Assembly (NCBI GenBank): GCA_013911065.1
Contig: JACERV010000006.1
Coordinates: forward strand, 62,001-126,000
Source of the DNA: Ruminococcus sp.
GTDB taxonomy: Bacteria; Bacillota; Clostridia; Lachnospirales; Lachnospiraceae
Direction: 5' to 3'
Length of the DNA stretch: 64,000 nt
How positions within the stretch are numbered: the stretch's first letter is position 1; each line of letters opens with the position of its first letter. Under the pieces are notes generated by a model. That model did not search any database. It had not been told where the DNA came from and saw only the letters and a program-made list of their open reading frames with translations. The position numbers and the translations under genes are program-made. This document shows positions 1 through 8,100 of this stretch, in pieces.

Positions 1-310
1 CTGTGATAAAAAAGCTGCCCACTGGAATTGCATAAGCATCCAGTGGGATTTTTGAAATATTGACAATAATAGCAAGAGTACTCATTATCAGGAATAAAAA
101 AGGGATTGTAAGAAGCCTGGCATACAAAAGCCCCGGTATTTTCCCCTTTTGTACCGTCAGATAACTATTCACTGCAAATACAATGCCTGCAATAACAAGA
201 GAACGGCTCACTACACAGAACAACAGAGTCAGAATAGAAAAGACAAACTTTTCACTTGCATTTACATATCTTAGCTTTGAGCGATAACAAAGCTTATCCA
301 CTACAATCAT
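1..310 (-). CDS. cbiQ: Cobalt ECF transporter transmembrane protein CbiQ, N-terminal part (cut by window edge)
   Basis: The first ~103 codons of a membrane protein start at an ATG preceded by AAAGGAG. The reading (MIVVDKLCYRSKLRYVNASEK, then long hydrophobic stretches) fits the CbiQ T-component of energy-coupling-factor cobalt importers, which couples the ATPase CbiO to the CbiM/CbiN membrane unit. It is the third gene of cbiM-cbiN-cbiQ, 27 bases after cbiN, so it should be controlled by the cobalamin riboswitch ahead of cbiM. The rest of the gene, and presumably cbiO, lie outside the window. Confidence 0.88.
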   Translation of the reverse strand, partial: MIVVDKLCYRSKLRYVNASEKFVFSILTLLFCVVSRSLVIAGIVFAVNSYLTVQKGKIPGLLYARLLTIPFLFLIMSTLAIIVNISKIPLDAYAIPVGSFFIT

Positions 311-337
311 ACTGTCTCCTTTTCTCCGGGTATGCCT

Positions 338-649
338 CTATTCCTCCATATTTTGCCATTTTTTCCGTTCCACAAAACGTCCCATAATAAAGGCAATGAT
401 TCCTACGCCAATACCGGTCTGGACACAGAATATCAGACTTTCTACTTCTCCGGGAAGTTCTCCGTCAAGTGCGGTCTCCAGTACCGGAGTAAACCAGGGG
501 GTGTACTCCCCTTGTATTTTCTCTATCATAACACTTCCGGCGTCATCAGAGCCGCCAAATTCAGCTCCTTTTAGTGCAAATAAAGGTATAACTGCAATTA
601 AAACTACTAAAATCAGCAGTACAGCTGCTGTCTTTTTATTTTTACTCAT
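338..649 (-). CDS. cbiN: Cobalt transport protein CbiN
   Basis: This 103-residue protein has an N-terminal membrane helix (about 7-27), an extracytoplasmic loop with the family-typical GAEFGGSDD and YTPWFTP segments, and a second helix (about 75-93). That is the usual size and topology of CbiN, the small accessory subunit that with CbiM loads Co(II) in the CbiMNQO importer. It lies one base after cbiM and before cbiQ, in the conventional order, so translation is probably coupled to cbiM. Confidence 0.95.
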   Translation of the reverse strand: MSKNKKTAAVLLILVVLIAVIPLFALKGAEFGGSDDAGSVMIEKIQGEYTPWFTPVLETALDGELPGEVESLIFCVQTGIGVGIIAFIMGRFVERKKWQNMEE

Positions 650-650
650 C

Positions 651-1400
651 TTACCTTGCCTCCTTTAAGAATCCGATTGCCTTCAGCTCTGGTTTTGCAT
701 AAGATTCCATTGCCATAACAATGATTACCGTGAGAATCCCTTCAATCACAGCAAGTGGAAGCTGTGTTGGTGCAAATACTCCAAGGAATTTCACAGCGGA
801 GGCGGCCACACCGCCTGCCTCAGACGGATACGCCAGTGCAAGCTGGATGCTTGTCACGCAATATGTAAATAAATCTCCCAAAAAAGCGGCCAGAAACACA
901 GAGACTTTCCGGTTTGCTTTCAATTTTTTGCAGAGCATATAGATTCCAAAAGATAAAAGCGGCCCTGCAATTGCCATAGAAAATGTATTCGCTCCCAATG
1001 TAGTCAATCCGCCGTGTGCCAGCAGGACTGCCTGGAACAACAGTACAATAATACCTAAAATACTAACCGCGGCAGGTCCAAACAGGATGGCACCCAGACC
1101 TGTTCCGGTCATATGGGAGCAGCTCCCCGTTACAGACGGGATTTTCAAGGAAGACAGTACGAAAATAAAGGCCCCTGACATCGCAATTAATGTAATGGCT
1201 TTACGGTTTTCAGCTACTCTCTTTTTTAGGGAAATAACCCCGGCAACCAGAAATGGAACACAGATAGCGCCCCATGCAATACAATATTTTACCGGAAGAT
1301 ACCCTTCCATAATGTGCATTGCATTCACTGCCGGTGTGACGGCAAACATAAGCGCAAAGGCTATGGCTGCCCTGAATAGAATTTTTTCTTTTTTTGACAT
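651..1400 (-). CDS. cbiM: Cobalt ECF transporter substrate-binding membrane subunit CbiM
   Basis: The chosen start ([12 protein letters not shown]) follows a GGAGAG site; an upstream in-frame start would run into the riboswitch leader and is rejected. The 249-residue product begins with a cleavable signal-like segment ending near Ala27, followed by MHIMEGYLP. In this family cleavage exposes the Met-His N-terminus that binds Co(II). The conserved [12 protein letters not shown] stretch supplies another metal-site His. Several further membrane helices follow. It is the first gene of cbiMNQ and lies directly downstream of a cobalamin riboswitch, so B12 is expected to repress cobalt uptake. Confidence 0.95.
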   Translation of the reverse strand: MSKKEKILFRAAIAFALMFAVTPAVNAMHIMEGYLPVKYCIAWGAICVPFLVAGVISLKKRVAENRKAITLIAMSGAFIFVLSSLKIPSVTGSCSHMTGTGLGAILFGPAAVSILGIIVLLFQAVLLAHGGLTTLGANTFSMAIAGPLLSFGIYMLCKKLKANRKVSVFLAAFLGDLFTYCVTSIQLALAYPSEAGGVAASAVKFLGVFAPTQLPLAVIEGILTVIIVMAMESYAKPELKAIGFLKEAR

Positions 1401-1514
1401 GTTTCTCTCTCCTTTTGTGATATTGTTTTCTGAAATATTCCAGGTATACCACAAAATCAATTGAGATTCGCAGCATAACACCCGGTCATATCCCCGTAAC
1501 CATCCAGATTCATT

Positions 1515-1680
1515 TAAAAGTGGGTGTTCTGACTTAGGCCTCAACACAGTATTCCGCCTTCCCATAAGTAACCTTACAGTGACATCATGGAATACCATTC
1601 TTCCAATACAGCAACGGGTATTGTGCAGGATTCACACCTGCTTCCCCTTCTCTTAAATTGTATGCCAAATCTGGACTTAT
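1515..1680 (-). promoter_or_regulatory. Cobalamin (B12) riboswitch upstream of cbiM
   Basis: Read on the minus strand, the leader contains the landmarks of the cobalamin aptamer in order: AAGGGGAAGCAGGTGTGAATCC (near 1628-1650), the CACTGT core (about 1574-1579), and a B12-box-like AAGTCAGAACACC (about 1522-1534). It ends ~115 bases before the cbiM start, so it can control either termination or ribosome access. The class is established knowledge; the exact ends are estimates. Confidence 0.9.
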
Positions 1681-1727
1681 CTATGTAATTGCAAAGTGAA
1701 ACCTGCATTACATACTTTAATGCTTAT

Positions 1728-1811
1728 GCCACTTAGGCTTGGTCTTTTCAAGTCTTAGTGGCAAAGTACATCCTGTGGACTTAGGTGGGGTACTTTCCCG
1801 CCTTAGTCACA
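1728..1811 (-). promoter_or_regulatory. Twin symmetric hairpins with paired CTAAG motifs in the cobO-cbiM intergenic leader
   Basis: Two hairpins lie between the cobO stop and the cobalamin riboswitch. One (1728-1762) reads GCCA-CTAAG-A-CTTG, a loop, then CAAG-C-CTAAG-TGGC on the minus strand. The other (1774-1811) has the same plan with CTAAG in both arms. In each, the two CTAAG copies start exactly 22 bases apart and pair with each other around a single A-A mismatch. Neither has a U-tract, so they do not look like terminators. Their role is unknown; a structured RNA or a paired protein-binding site are both possible. Confidence 0.5.
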
Positions 1812-1837
1812 TGGATGTTTCCTTTTTTATAATGTAA

Positions 1838-2365
1838 CTAGAATTCAATTCCCCTTCTTGCTCTTACATCCTGGTCGAAGGGGTGTTTGATTTTCTGAAT
1901 CTCCGATACGTAATCAGCAGCCTCGATTAACTCCATAGAAGGATTCCTTCCAGTCAGAACCACCTCCAGCCCCGCTGGTTTATGCCTTAAAAACTCAAGC
2001 GCCTTTTCATGCTTGACGAGACCATAATTATAAGCGGCCATAAATTCATCCATAACCAGTAAATCATAGCTGCCTGTTTCAACTTTCCGCATAACCGTAT
2101 CCCAAAGCTGGTCATATAATTCTCCCGCCAGCCGCTTCTCCTCCTGGCTCAGTGTATTATAAAAACCAAATGACTTTTTCAGATGGAGAACTTCTATTTC
2201 AGGAACCGCATCTAAAATACGCAGTTCACCGGAAATCTCATTTTTCAGGAACCTGGCAAACACTACCTTCATACCACATCCCGCTGCACGGATTGCCAGC
2301 CCCGTGGCGGCTGTTGTCTTGCCCTTTCCATCACCGCAGTAAATATGGATTAAACCATTTTCCAT
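1838..2365 (-). CDS. cobO: Cob(I)yrinic acid a,c-diamide adenosyltransferase (CobO/BtuR/CobA type)
   Basis: The 175-residue product starts at MENGLIHIYCGDGKGKTT, where an AGGTGA site precedes the ATG; a longer in-frame start 14 codons upstream lacks one. The P-loop GDGKGKTT (residues 11-18), TGRNPSMELIEAADYVSEI and the C-terminal HPFDQDVRARRGIEF are typical of CobO. This enzyme transfers adenosyl from ATP to cob(I)alamin or cobyrinate diamide. It lies 68 bases after cbiJ and upstream of the cobalt importer, so the three units together serve B12 synthesis. Length matches the family. Confidence 0.95.
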   Translation of the reverse strand: MENGLIHIYCGDGKGKTTAATGLAIRAAGCGMKVVFARFLKNEISGELRILDAVPEIEVLHLKKSFGFYNTLSQEEKRLAGELYDQLWDTVMRKVETGSYDLLVMDEFMAAYNYGLVKHEKALEFLRHKPAGLEVVLTGRNPSMELIEAADYVSEIQKIKHPFDQDVRARRGIEF

Positions 2366-2419
2366 CTCTTCACCTCGCTTCATAAATTCTACCACACTCC
2401 ACAGCATTATGCAATGAAG

Positions 2420-2450
2420 GGGTCAGTCCCTTTTCAAAAGGGACTGACCC
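2420..2450. repeat. Perfect 15-bp-arm palindrome spanning the cbiJ stop codon
   Basis: Arms GGGTCAGTCCCTTTT and its exact complement are separated by one base. On the minus strand the palindrome supplies the last six codons (KRVSPF) and the TGA stop of cbiJ. The hairpin could terminate transcription, although the trailing T-tract is weak. Its GGGACTGACCC core resembles dispersed REP-like palindromes of Clostridia, so it may be an inserted repeat rather than a native terminator. Confidence 0.75.
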
Positions 2451-3240
2451 TTTTGCTCGTCGTTTTCAGAATATTCTGAATGTTTTGTTTTACTTCTTCT
2501 ATACTGCTCCCGGTCTCCGCCGGCCGGCCTATGACTACCAGCGTCACTCCAAGCTCTTTAGCAGCTTCTAGTTTTTCTTCAAAGCCGCCAGCCTTCCCTG
2601 ATTCTTTTGTTACAAAATATTTTGCATCTGTATGCCTTAACATGGCTGTATTGAGTTCTTTGGAAAAGGGACCCTGCATGGCAATCAGGTGAGCCCCCTG
2701 GAAGCCAAGGGCCATACTTTCCTCCACTGCTTCTTTTGTGGAGAGGACTCTGGCATAACATCTTTCTTTATAGTTTTCAATTGCTGTATATAGCTTTAAT
2801 TCTTTGCTCCCTGTGGCAATAAAAATTCTACCTGTCTGCATTTTCAAATATTCTACCGCTTCTGCCACGGAGCCTGCACTCACTATATTCTCATATATTT
2901 CCCTGGCAATGCCTCCGCTTTCTTCCCGAAGACACCGAAAATATCCGGTTTGGTATGCAAAGCAGGCCTTTTTAATATTCTCTGTCACAATCCTGGCATA
3001 AGGATGGGTGGCATCTATCACAAAATCCACTTTCTGCTCTGTAATAAACTTGCCGATTGCCTCTTCATCCATCCTCCCCCAGACTCCCCTGATATTGGGA
3101 ATATTCTCTACGCACTCCATCCCATATTCTGTTGCCGTGCTGATATATGTGACAAGAGGGAGCCCGCTTAAATATTCCGCAAGTTCTCTTCCTTCTGATG
3201 TTCCTGCAAATAAGAGTACACATTTTTTTCCTGTTTCCAT
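2434..3240 (-). CDS. cbiJ: Cobalt-precorrin-6A reductase (CbiJ/CobK)
   Basis: The 268-residue protein opens with VLLFAGTSEGRELAEYLSG, the Rossmann-like entry of CbiJ/CobK. It carries DFVIDATHPYA (near 95), IFIATGSKELKLY, and GFEEKLEAAKELGVTLVVIGRP near the end. The family reduces cobalt-precorrin-6A with NAD(P)H during corrin ring synthesis. An AAAAAGGAGC site precedes the ATG. The last residues (KRVSPF) are encoded by an inserted-looking palindrome, so the natural C-terminus may have been altered slightly. It heads the cbiJ-cobO pair, divergent from the diguanylate cyclase gene. Confidence 0.92.
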   Translation of the reverse strand: METGKKCVLLFAGTSEGRELAEYLSGLPLVTYISTATEYGMECVENIPNIRGVWGRMDEEAIGKFITEQKVDFVIDATHPYARIVTENIKKACFAYQTGYFRCLREESGGIAREIYENIVSAGSVAEAVEYLKMQTGRIFIATGSKELKLYTAIENYKERCYARVLSTKEAVEESMALGFQGAHLIAMQGPFSKELNTAMLRHTDAKYFVTKESGKAGGFEEKLEAAKELGVTLVVIGRPAETGSSIEEVKQNIQNILKTTSKRVSPF

Positions 3241-3338
3241 ATTTGCTCCTTTTTTATCTGCTGGATGTTATTGTAAATAAAATTTTTCCACAAGTCAAGT
3301 TATGACATAAAATGGCGAAATTTTGTATCCTTTAATTG

Positions 3339-3367
3339 TTGCACTCCCCACAAAGAAACAATATAAT
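3339..3367 (+). promoter_or_regulatory. Sigma-A type promoter for the diguanylate cyclase gene
   Basis: TTGCAC (3339-3344) and TATAAT (3362-3367) are separated by 17 bases, predicting a start near 3374 and a ~45-base leader. It lies in the divergent cbiJ/GGDEF gap. Confidence 0.7.
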
Positions 3368-3420
3368 GAACTAAGTAAAAACCTTAGAAACCACACAATT
3401 TATGGGAGAAACTCCGTCTT

Positions 3421-4557
3421 ATGTGTCTATATTTTATTAACGGGTTAAAAAAGGACTATGAACAGAAAAAGAAGTATTTTCTGACTGCGGGGATTGAAGC
3501 AGCACAAAAGAATTTAGAGGTTTTAAGACTTGTCAGCTTAATCATTTCGGTTCTGCTGTTTCTTTTCTATGCTGTTATTCTTGTTATATCCAAAGAGCGG
3601 ACTATTACTTTGGCACACCTCTTACCTCTTCCGGCTGCCCTATTTTTTTTCACTGTCTCTTCTAAATATTTAAAAGCAAATCACAGGAGAAAACAGGTTA
3701 TTACGGCACTCTGTCTTCTATTTGAACTGTTTACTTTCGCTTTTGTGATTTACATAGATGTTTTTCCCTACTCAAATGCGCAAGGTGTGTTTTTGCCGCT
3801 CGTTTATGTTGCATTTTCTGTATGCTTTATTTTCCCATTTTGGCAGACCTTTTCCATCCTATTCATTGTAGAAATTATATATATTATTTTAATAAATCTA
3901 GTAAAGGACCCGATTGCCGTTACAAATGATATTTTTATTTCCATATTGGGTCTTGTACTTGCTTTTACGGCAAACCAGATTATACTAAAGTCGCGCGTTG
4001 AGGACCATTGTGTATGTACCCGCTACATCCATTTGAGCATGACAGATTCACTAACTGGAATTTTGAATAAAAAATCCTGTGAGGATGCAATCCAGAAGTA
4101 CCTTGAGCTGAATACAAATCACTTTTGTGCCCTGCTTTTCCTAGATCTGGATGATTTTAAGAATATCAATGACCGTATTGGTCATGACATTGGTGACCAG
4201 GTTTTAGAGGGCGTAGGGAAATTACTTTTTAAATCTTTTCGTTCTACAGATATCGTTGGCCGTATCGGCGGTGACGAATTTATGGTGCTGATCAAAGATT
4301 TCCGAGATTCAGAGGATTCCCTGAAAAAGAAATGTGATATACTGCAGTACGAGATATGTCAGGCCATGCTAAGTCTTTCCGTAGAATCTTCCTGTAGTAT
4401 CGGTGCAGTCTTATTCCGAAATCAGAATGTAGATTTTCAAACTATCTACAAGCTGGCAGACACATCTCTGTATGAGGCAAAGCTTTCTGGTAAAAACCAA
4501 TGTGCCATGTGCGGTATCCCTGAAGGATACACAGGAAAAAACCCCGGCTCCATCTAA
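3421..4557 (+). CDS. Membrane-bound diguanylate cyclase (6-TM sensor plus GGDEF)
   Basis: Residues 35-190 form about six hydrophobic helices with no recognisable extracellular domain. Residues ~205-370 are a GGDEF domain. The active-site GGDEF is intact at 283-287. The metal/nucleotide segment LDLDDFKNIND (241-251) and an inhibitory I-site RxxD (RSTD, 274-277, five residues before GGDEF) are present, so it should synthesise c-di-GMP with product inhibition. The start is preceded by a somewhat distant GGGAG. A strong promoter lies upstream and a terminator hairpin overlaps the stop, so it is a single-gene unit. Its signal is unknown. Confidence 0.9.
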   Translation: MCLYFINGLKKDYEQKKKYFLTAGIEAAQKNLEVLRLVSLIISVLLFLFYAVILVISKERTITLAHLLPLPAALFFFTVSSKYLKANHRRKQVITALCLLFELFTFAFVIYIDVFPYSNAQGVFLPLVYVAFSVCFIFPFWQTFSILFIVEIIYIILINLVKDPIAVTNDIFISILGLVLAFTANQIILKSRVEDHCVCTRYIHLSMTDSLTGILNKKSCEDAIQKYLELNTNHFCALLFLDLDDFKNINDRIGHDIGDQVLEGVGKLLFKSFRSTDIVGRIGGDEFMVLIKDFRDSEDSLKKKCDILQYEICQAMLSLSVESSCSIGAVLFRNQNVDFQTIYKLADTSLYEAKLSGKNQCAMCGIPEGYTGKNPGSI

Positions 4558-4586
4558 ATGCTTTTTTATTAGGAGCCGGGGTTTTT
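4536..4586. terminator. Bidirectional terminator between the GGDEF gene and the SOD-like gene
   Basis: AAAACCCCGGCTCC pairs with GGAGCCGGGGTTTTT, giving a GC-rich stem with A- and T-tracts on both sides. It lies across the stop codon of the plus-strand gene and 28 bases beyond the stop of the convergent minus-strand gene. Confidence 0.85.
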
Positions 4587-4613
4587 ACATTTATCCCCCA
4601 ATGGAGTTCTAAA

Positions 4614-5087
4614 CTAAGTTCCCCACCCTTGGATTTCCCCACATGCTATTTTTTCACCGGCATCCCCAAATGGCTGACTTCTGTAATCATCCGGCTGATC
4701 ATAAATTATTACAGTCCTGCCAATCACATCATCGGGAAAGAATCTGCCGGTATATACGGCAATCCATGCCGAACCGTGGGAGGAAAGAAGCACCGGAAGA
4801 TCTCCTGCGCGCTGTGGATAATCTGCAAGGTCCGGGTTATAATCTTCCCACGTATCTGCAAATGGATCTGTTAGAATTTCGGCACATACACTTCCTTCAT
4901 TAATGTGAAAGCCAAAGAATTTACCTAAGTACTGTTGCTCTATGTCCGGCAGCCCGTAAATCTCCGCCATCACGATAGTTCCTCCATGCACTCCAAAAAA
5001 ATACACCATTCCCTGTACGTCAGGAAATTGTTCCGATCCCTTCACCTCGGCAAATGCCTCTGGTACCCCGTTTAGTATTTCTAACAT
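4614..5087 (-). CDS. CuZn superoxide dismutase-fold protein with most metal ligands lost
   Basis: The 157-residue protein aligns along its length with short bacterial SodC-like proteins (FFGFHINEGSVC, DPFADT, AGDLPVLLSSHGSAW, GRTVIIYDQPDDYRSQP, AGEKIACGEI). The disulfide cysteines C68 and C149 are kept, as are one ligand His (H61) and the zinc Asp (D96). The other expected ligand positions read N63, D82, Y90, R93 and Y129 instead of His. It therefore should not bind Cu/Zn normally and is probably not a dismutase. No signal peptide is visible. AGGAGG precedes the ATG. A structural or binding role is possible, but none can be named. Confidence 0.8.
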   Translation of the reverse strand: MLEILNGVPEAFAEVKGSEQFPDVQGMVYFFGVHGGTIVMAEIYGLPDIEQQYLGKFFGFHINEGSVCAEILTDPFADTWEDYNPDLADYPQRAGDLPVLLSSHGSAWIAVYTGRFFPDDVIGRTVIIYDQPDDYRSQPFGDAGEKIACGEIQGWGT

Positions 5088-5174
5088 AACATCATCCTCC
5101 TATGACCAATATATGCAGCAAAAAAGAAGATGTTCATATTATAATTACAAAGCCAGTATTTCCTGTACCCCTTT

Positions 5175-8100
5175 TTACAATAGCTTACTCAGAGTTACCT
5201 GGAGCATCTCTATGTCGATGGGTTTTGCCACATGGGCATTCATTCCTGCATCCAGCGCCTCCCGGATATCTTCCGCAAAAGCATTCGCAGTCATTGCAAC
5301 AATGGGAATACTTTCCGCGTCCTCCCTATCCATCTTTCTAATAACACGCGCCGCCTGATAACCATTCATCTCCGGCATCTGGATATCCATCAGTATGGCA
5401 TCATAAATATTCTTTGGTGCATTCTCAAATGCACTTACTGCCTGAGCGCCATCCGTCACTACTACGGATTCCGCCCCGTACAGGGACAGCAGTTCACAGA
5501 GAATCTCCGCGTTAATCTCATTGTCTTCGGCAACCAGAAAGCAACGGTCAGCAAATAGCTTTCTCACTTCTAAGTCTGAGAAACTTAGTCTTTTGTTCTC
5601 AATTGTATTCCCTGCATTCTCTGCTGCAGACTCATACTCCAATTCAATCCGAAATTCTGTTCCTTGGGAAACTGTACTCTCTACTGAAATGATTCCGCCC
5701 ATTAAATCCACCAATCCTTTGGTGATGCTCAGTCCAAGCCCCGTTCCTTCTACTCTGTACGCGCGATAGCTGCGGGTAAATGGCTCAAAAAGATATGTAA
5801 GAAACTCCTCAGGTATTCCCACCCCCGTGTCTTTGACCACAAAACAGTAACGTACATTTCCATGTTTTAATGCAGGAATCTCCTCTACATGAAATTCTAC
5901 ACTCCCCCCTTCCGGTGTAAACTTAATGGCATTGCTTAAAACATTAATCAGAATCTGGTTGATGCGGAGGGCATCCCCATAAAACCAGTCATTTTGTATA
6001 TGCTTTTTCCTGATAATAAACTCAATCCCCGCACCCTGAGCCTGAGAGGCTATAATTGATAATACCTGGTCAAGCAGCGCGGACAGTATAATTTTTGTAT
6101 TGCTCAATGTAATCTGAGAACGCTCAATTTTACTCATATCCAAAACATCATTAATCAGACTTAACAAATGTTTTGAGGAAATTGATATTTTTTCCAGGCA
6201 GTCAGCAACCCGTTCCCGATCCTCTATATGTGCAGAGGCCAAAACTGTCATTCCCATTATGGCATTCATAGGGGTACGGATATCATGGCTCATGGCAGAT
6301 AAAAATTCACTCTTAGTGCGGTTTGCTTCCTCAGCAAGAGACAACGCTTCTTCCAGAGCCGCCTTTGTATCTCTCTCCGCCGACAGTATATCTGTCACAT
6401 CCGCCTGTACAAAGCAGATTGTGCTGTGATCACTATCCCCCCATAATACATTTATCTGTTTATACCGCAGCCCATTCCCCATCTGCTGGGAAAGCAGAAA
6501 GTCATATCCTTCCGGCTTGTCCTTCAACCTGCGGAGCATGTTTTCAAGAAAAAACTGCTCATATGTCTCTTCACCTTTTTTTGTGTCTATATAGATGTCA
6601 CTGAAGCCTTCCACCGCATTTTCACAATAATTCATAACCTGGGGAGACAGATTATCCAATATGGTCCGGCGCGTATACAATGTCAGCAATTCACGCTTTA
6701 CATTGATAAAACCGGCCAGTTCAAAGGTATAGGCAATCATGTTAAGAAGCCCCCTCTGTTCCCTTATGGAATCTGTAATATCCGTGCGCACCATACATAC
6801 CCGGCCAATCCGCAGATCAACGGCTGAAACGGTCATGTTTTTTGTGCGTATGTCCCCATTCTCATCTGTAATAGAATAAGCAAATGTATAAGATTTCTCC
6901 TTTTTCAAACGGAGCCGTATCTCTGCCGGATCCAGTGATTTTTCATATACCTCTCTGTCTCTGGGCACAATGACGGAGTTCATCATTTCTTCTATCCGTT
7001 TCAGATGGCTTCCCTGAGGTCCGGGCATACAGTTTCCATTTGTATTGTGTGCCAAAACAGTATAAAAATCTGTATCCAGATTCAAGTCAACGACAAAATC
7101 ATAATTAGTTACTGAGAGCTGATGCAGAATCTTGTCTGTAATAACCTGCTCTGTAATATCTATCACTGTCAAAATTCCGGTAATATCTTCTGCGTCAGGC
7201 GCTTCTACTAAATTCACCTTAAACTGGACATAACGTCCCCTTTCGTCTGCTGGAAACTTCACAAAACATTTTAAAATCTGCTCCGTATCCTTCCGTTTAA
7301 AAGCAGTAAGGGCAGATGTATTCAGGTAGATATCCAGGAATTTCTGCCGTTGTTCTTCTTCCACAATAAAACTAGACAAGCCAGTGATAAAATTTTCCCG
7401 CACTGTCCCAAAAGTATTTAATATATCCGATCCTGTATGGTCAATAATCTCCCGTATTCTATTGTGTGTGATACTGTAGTAGCCAATAATCAGGGTATTT
7501 GGTTCTGGAGTCCGATAATGCTGCATAAGCATTTCGTTATACTTTTGCCTGTCTTCTATACTGGAGGGCACATCCTTTCGTTCAAGTTCATTATGGGGAG
7601 ATTCCAAATGTGACATAATATGATCAAGCCCGCTCACTGCTTCTGCACAGCCCAAGTCTGCTAGGAGAGTCTCAAACTCATCCCGGGGCAATGGCTTAGA
7701 GAAATAATATCCCTGAACATAATCACAGCCATTTTCACTGAGAAAGGTCAGCTGTTCCTCTGTCTCTACCCCCTCCGCTACTACCCCAAGATTCATCCAT
7801 CGGGCAAGATTGATAATAAACTGAAGAATTCCCTTACTATCTGATTTTGCAGTCTCATTCTGAATAAACTTCATATCCAGCTTCAAAAGATCAATAGGCA
7901 TTTCATTGAGCATATTCAGAGAGGAATATCCGGTACCGAAATCATCCATCTCAATGATAAAGCCCAGCTCCCGCAGATGGGCCACTGTATCAATAATCTG
8001 TTTTGGATTCTCTGTATAAGCACTTTCCGTAATTTCCAGATGAAGCCTTGAGGGCGGCAAACCATATTTTTGGATAATTCCTGTCAAAATGTCTGTAATA

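Noticed and set aside
3241-3420. c-di-GMP riboswitch near the diguanylate cyclase
   Set aside because: No GEMM aptamer motif is visible; the gap holds only a promoter and start signals.
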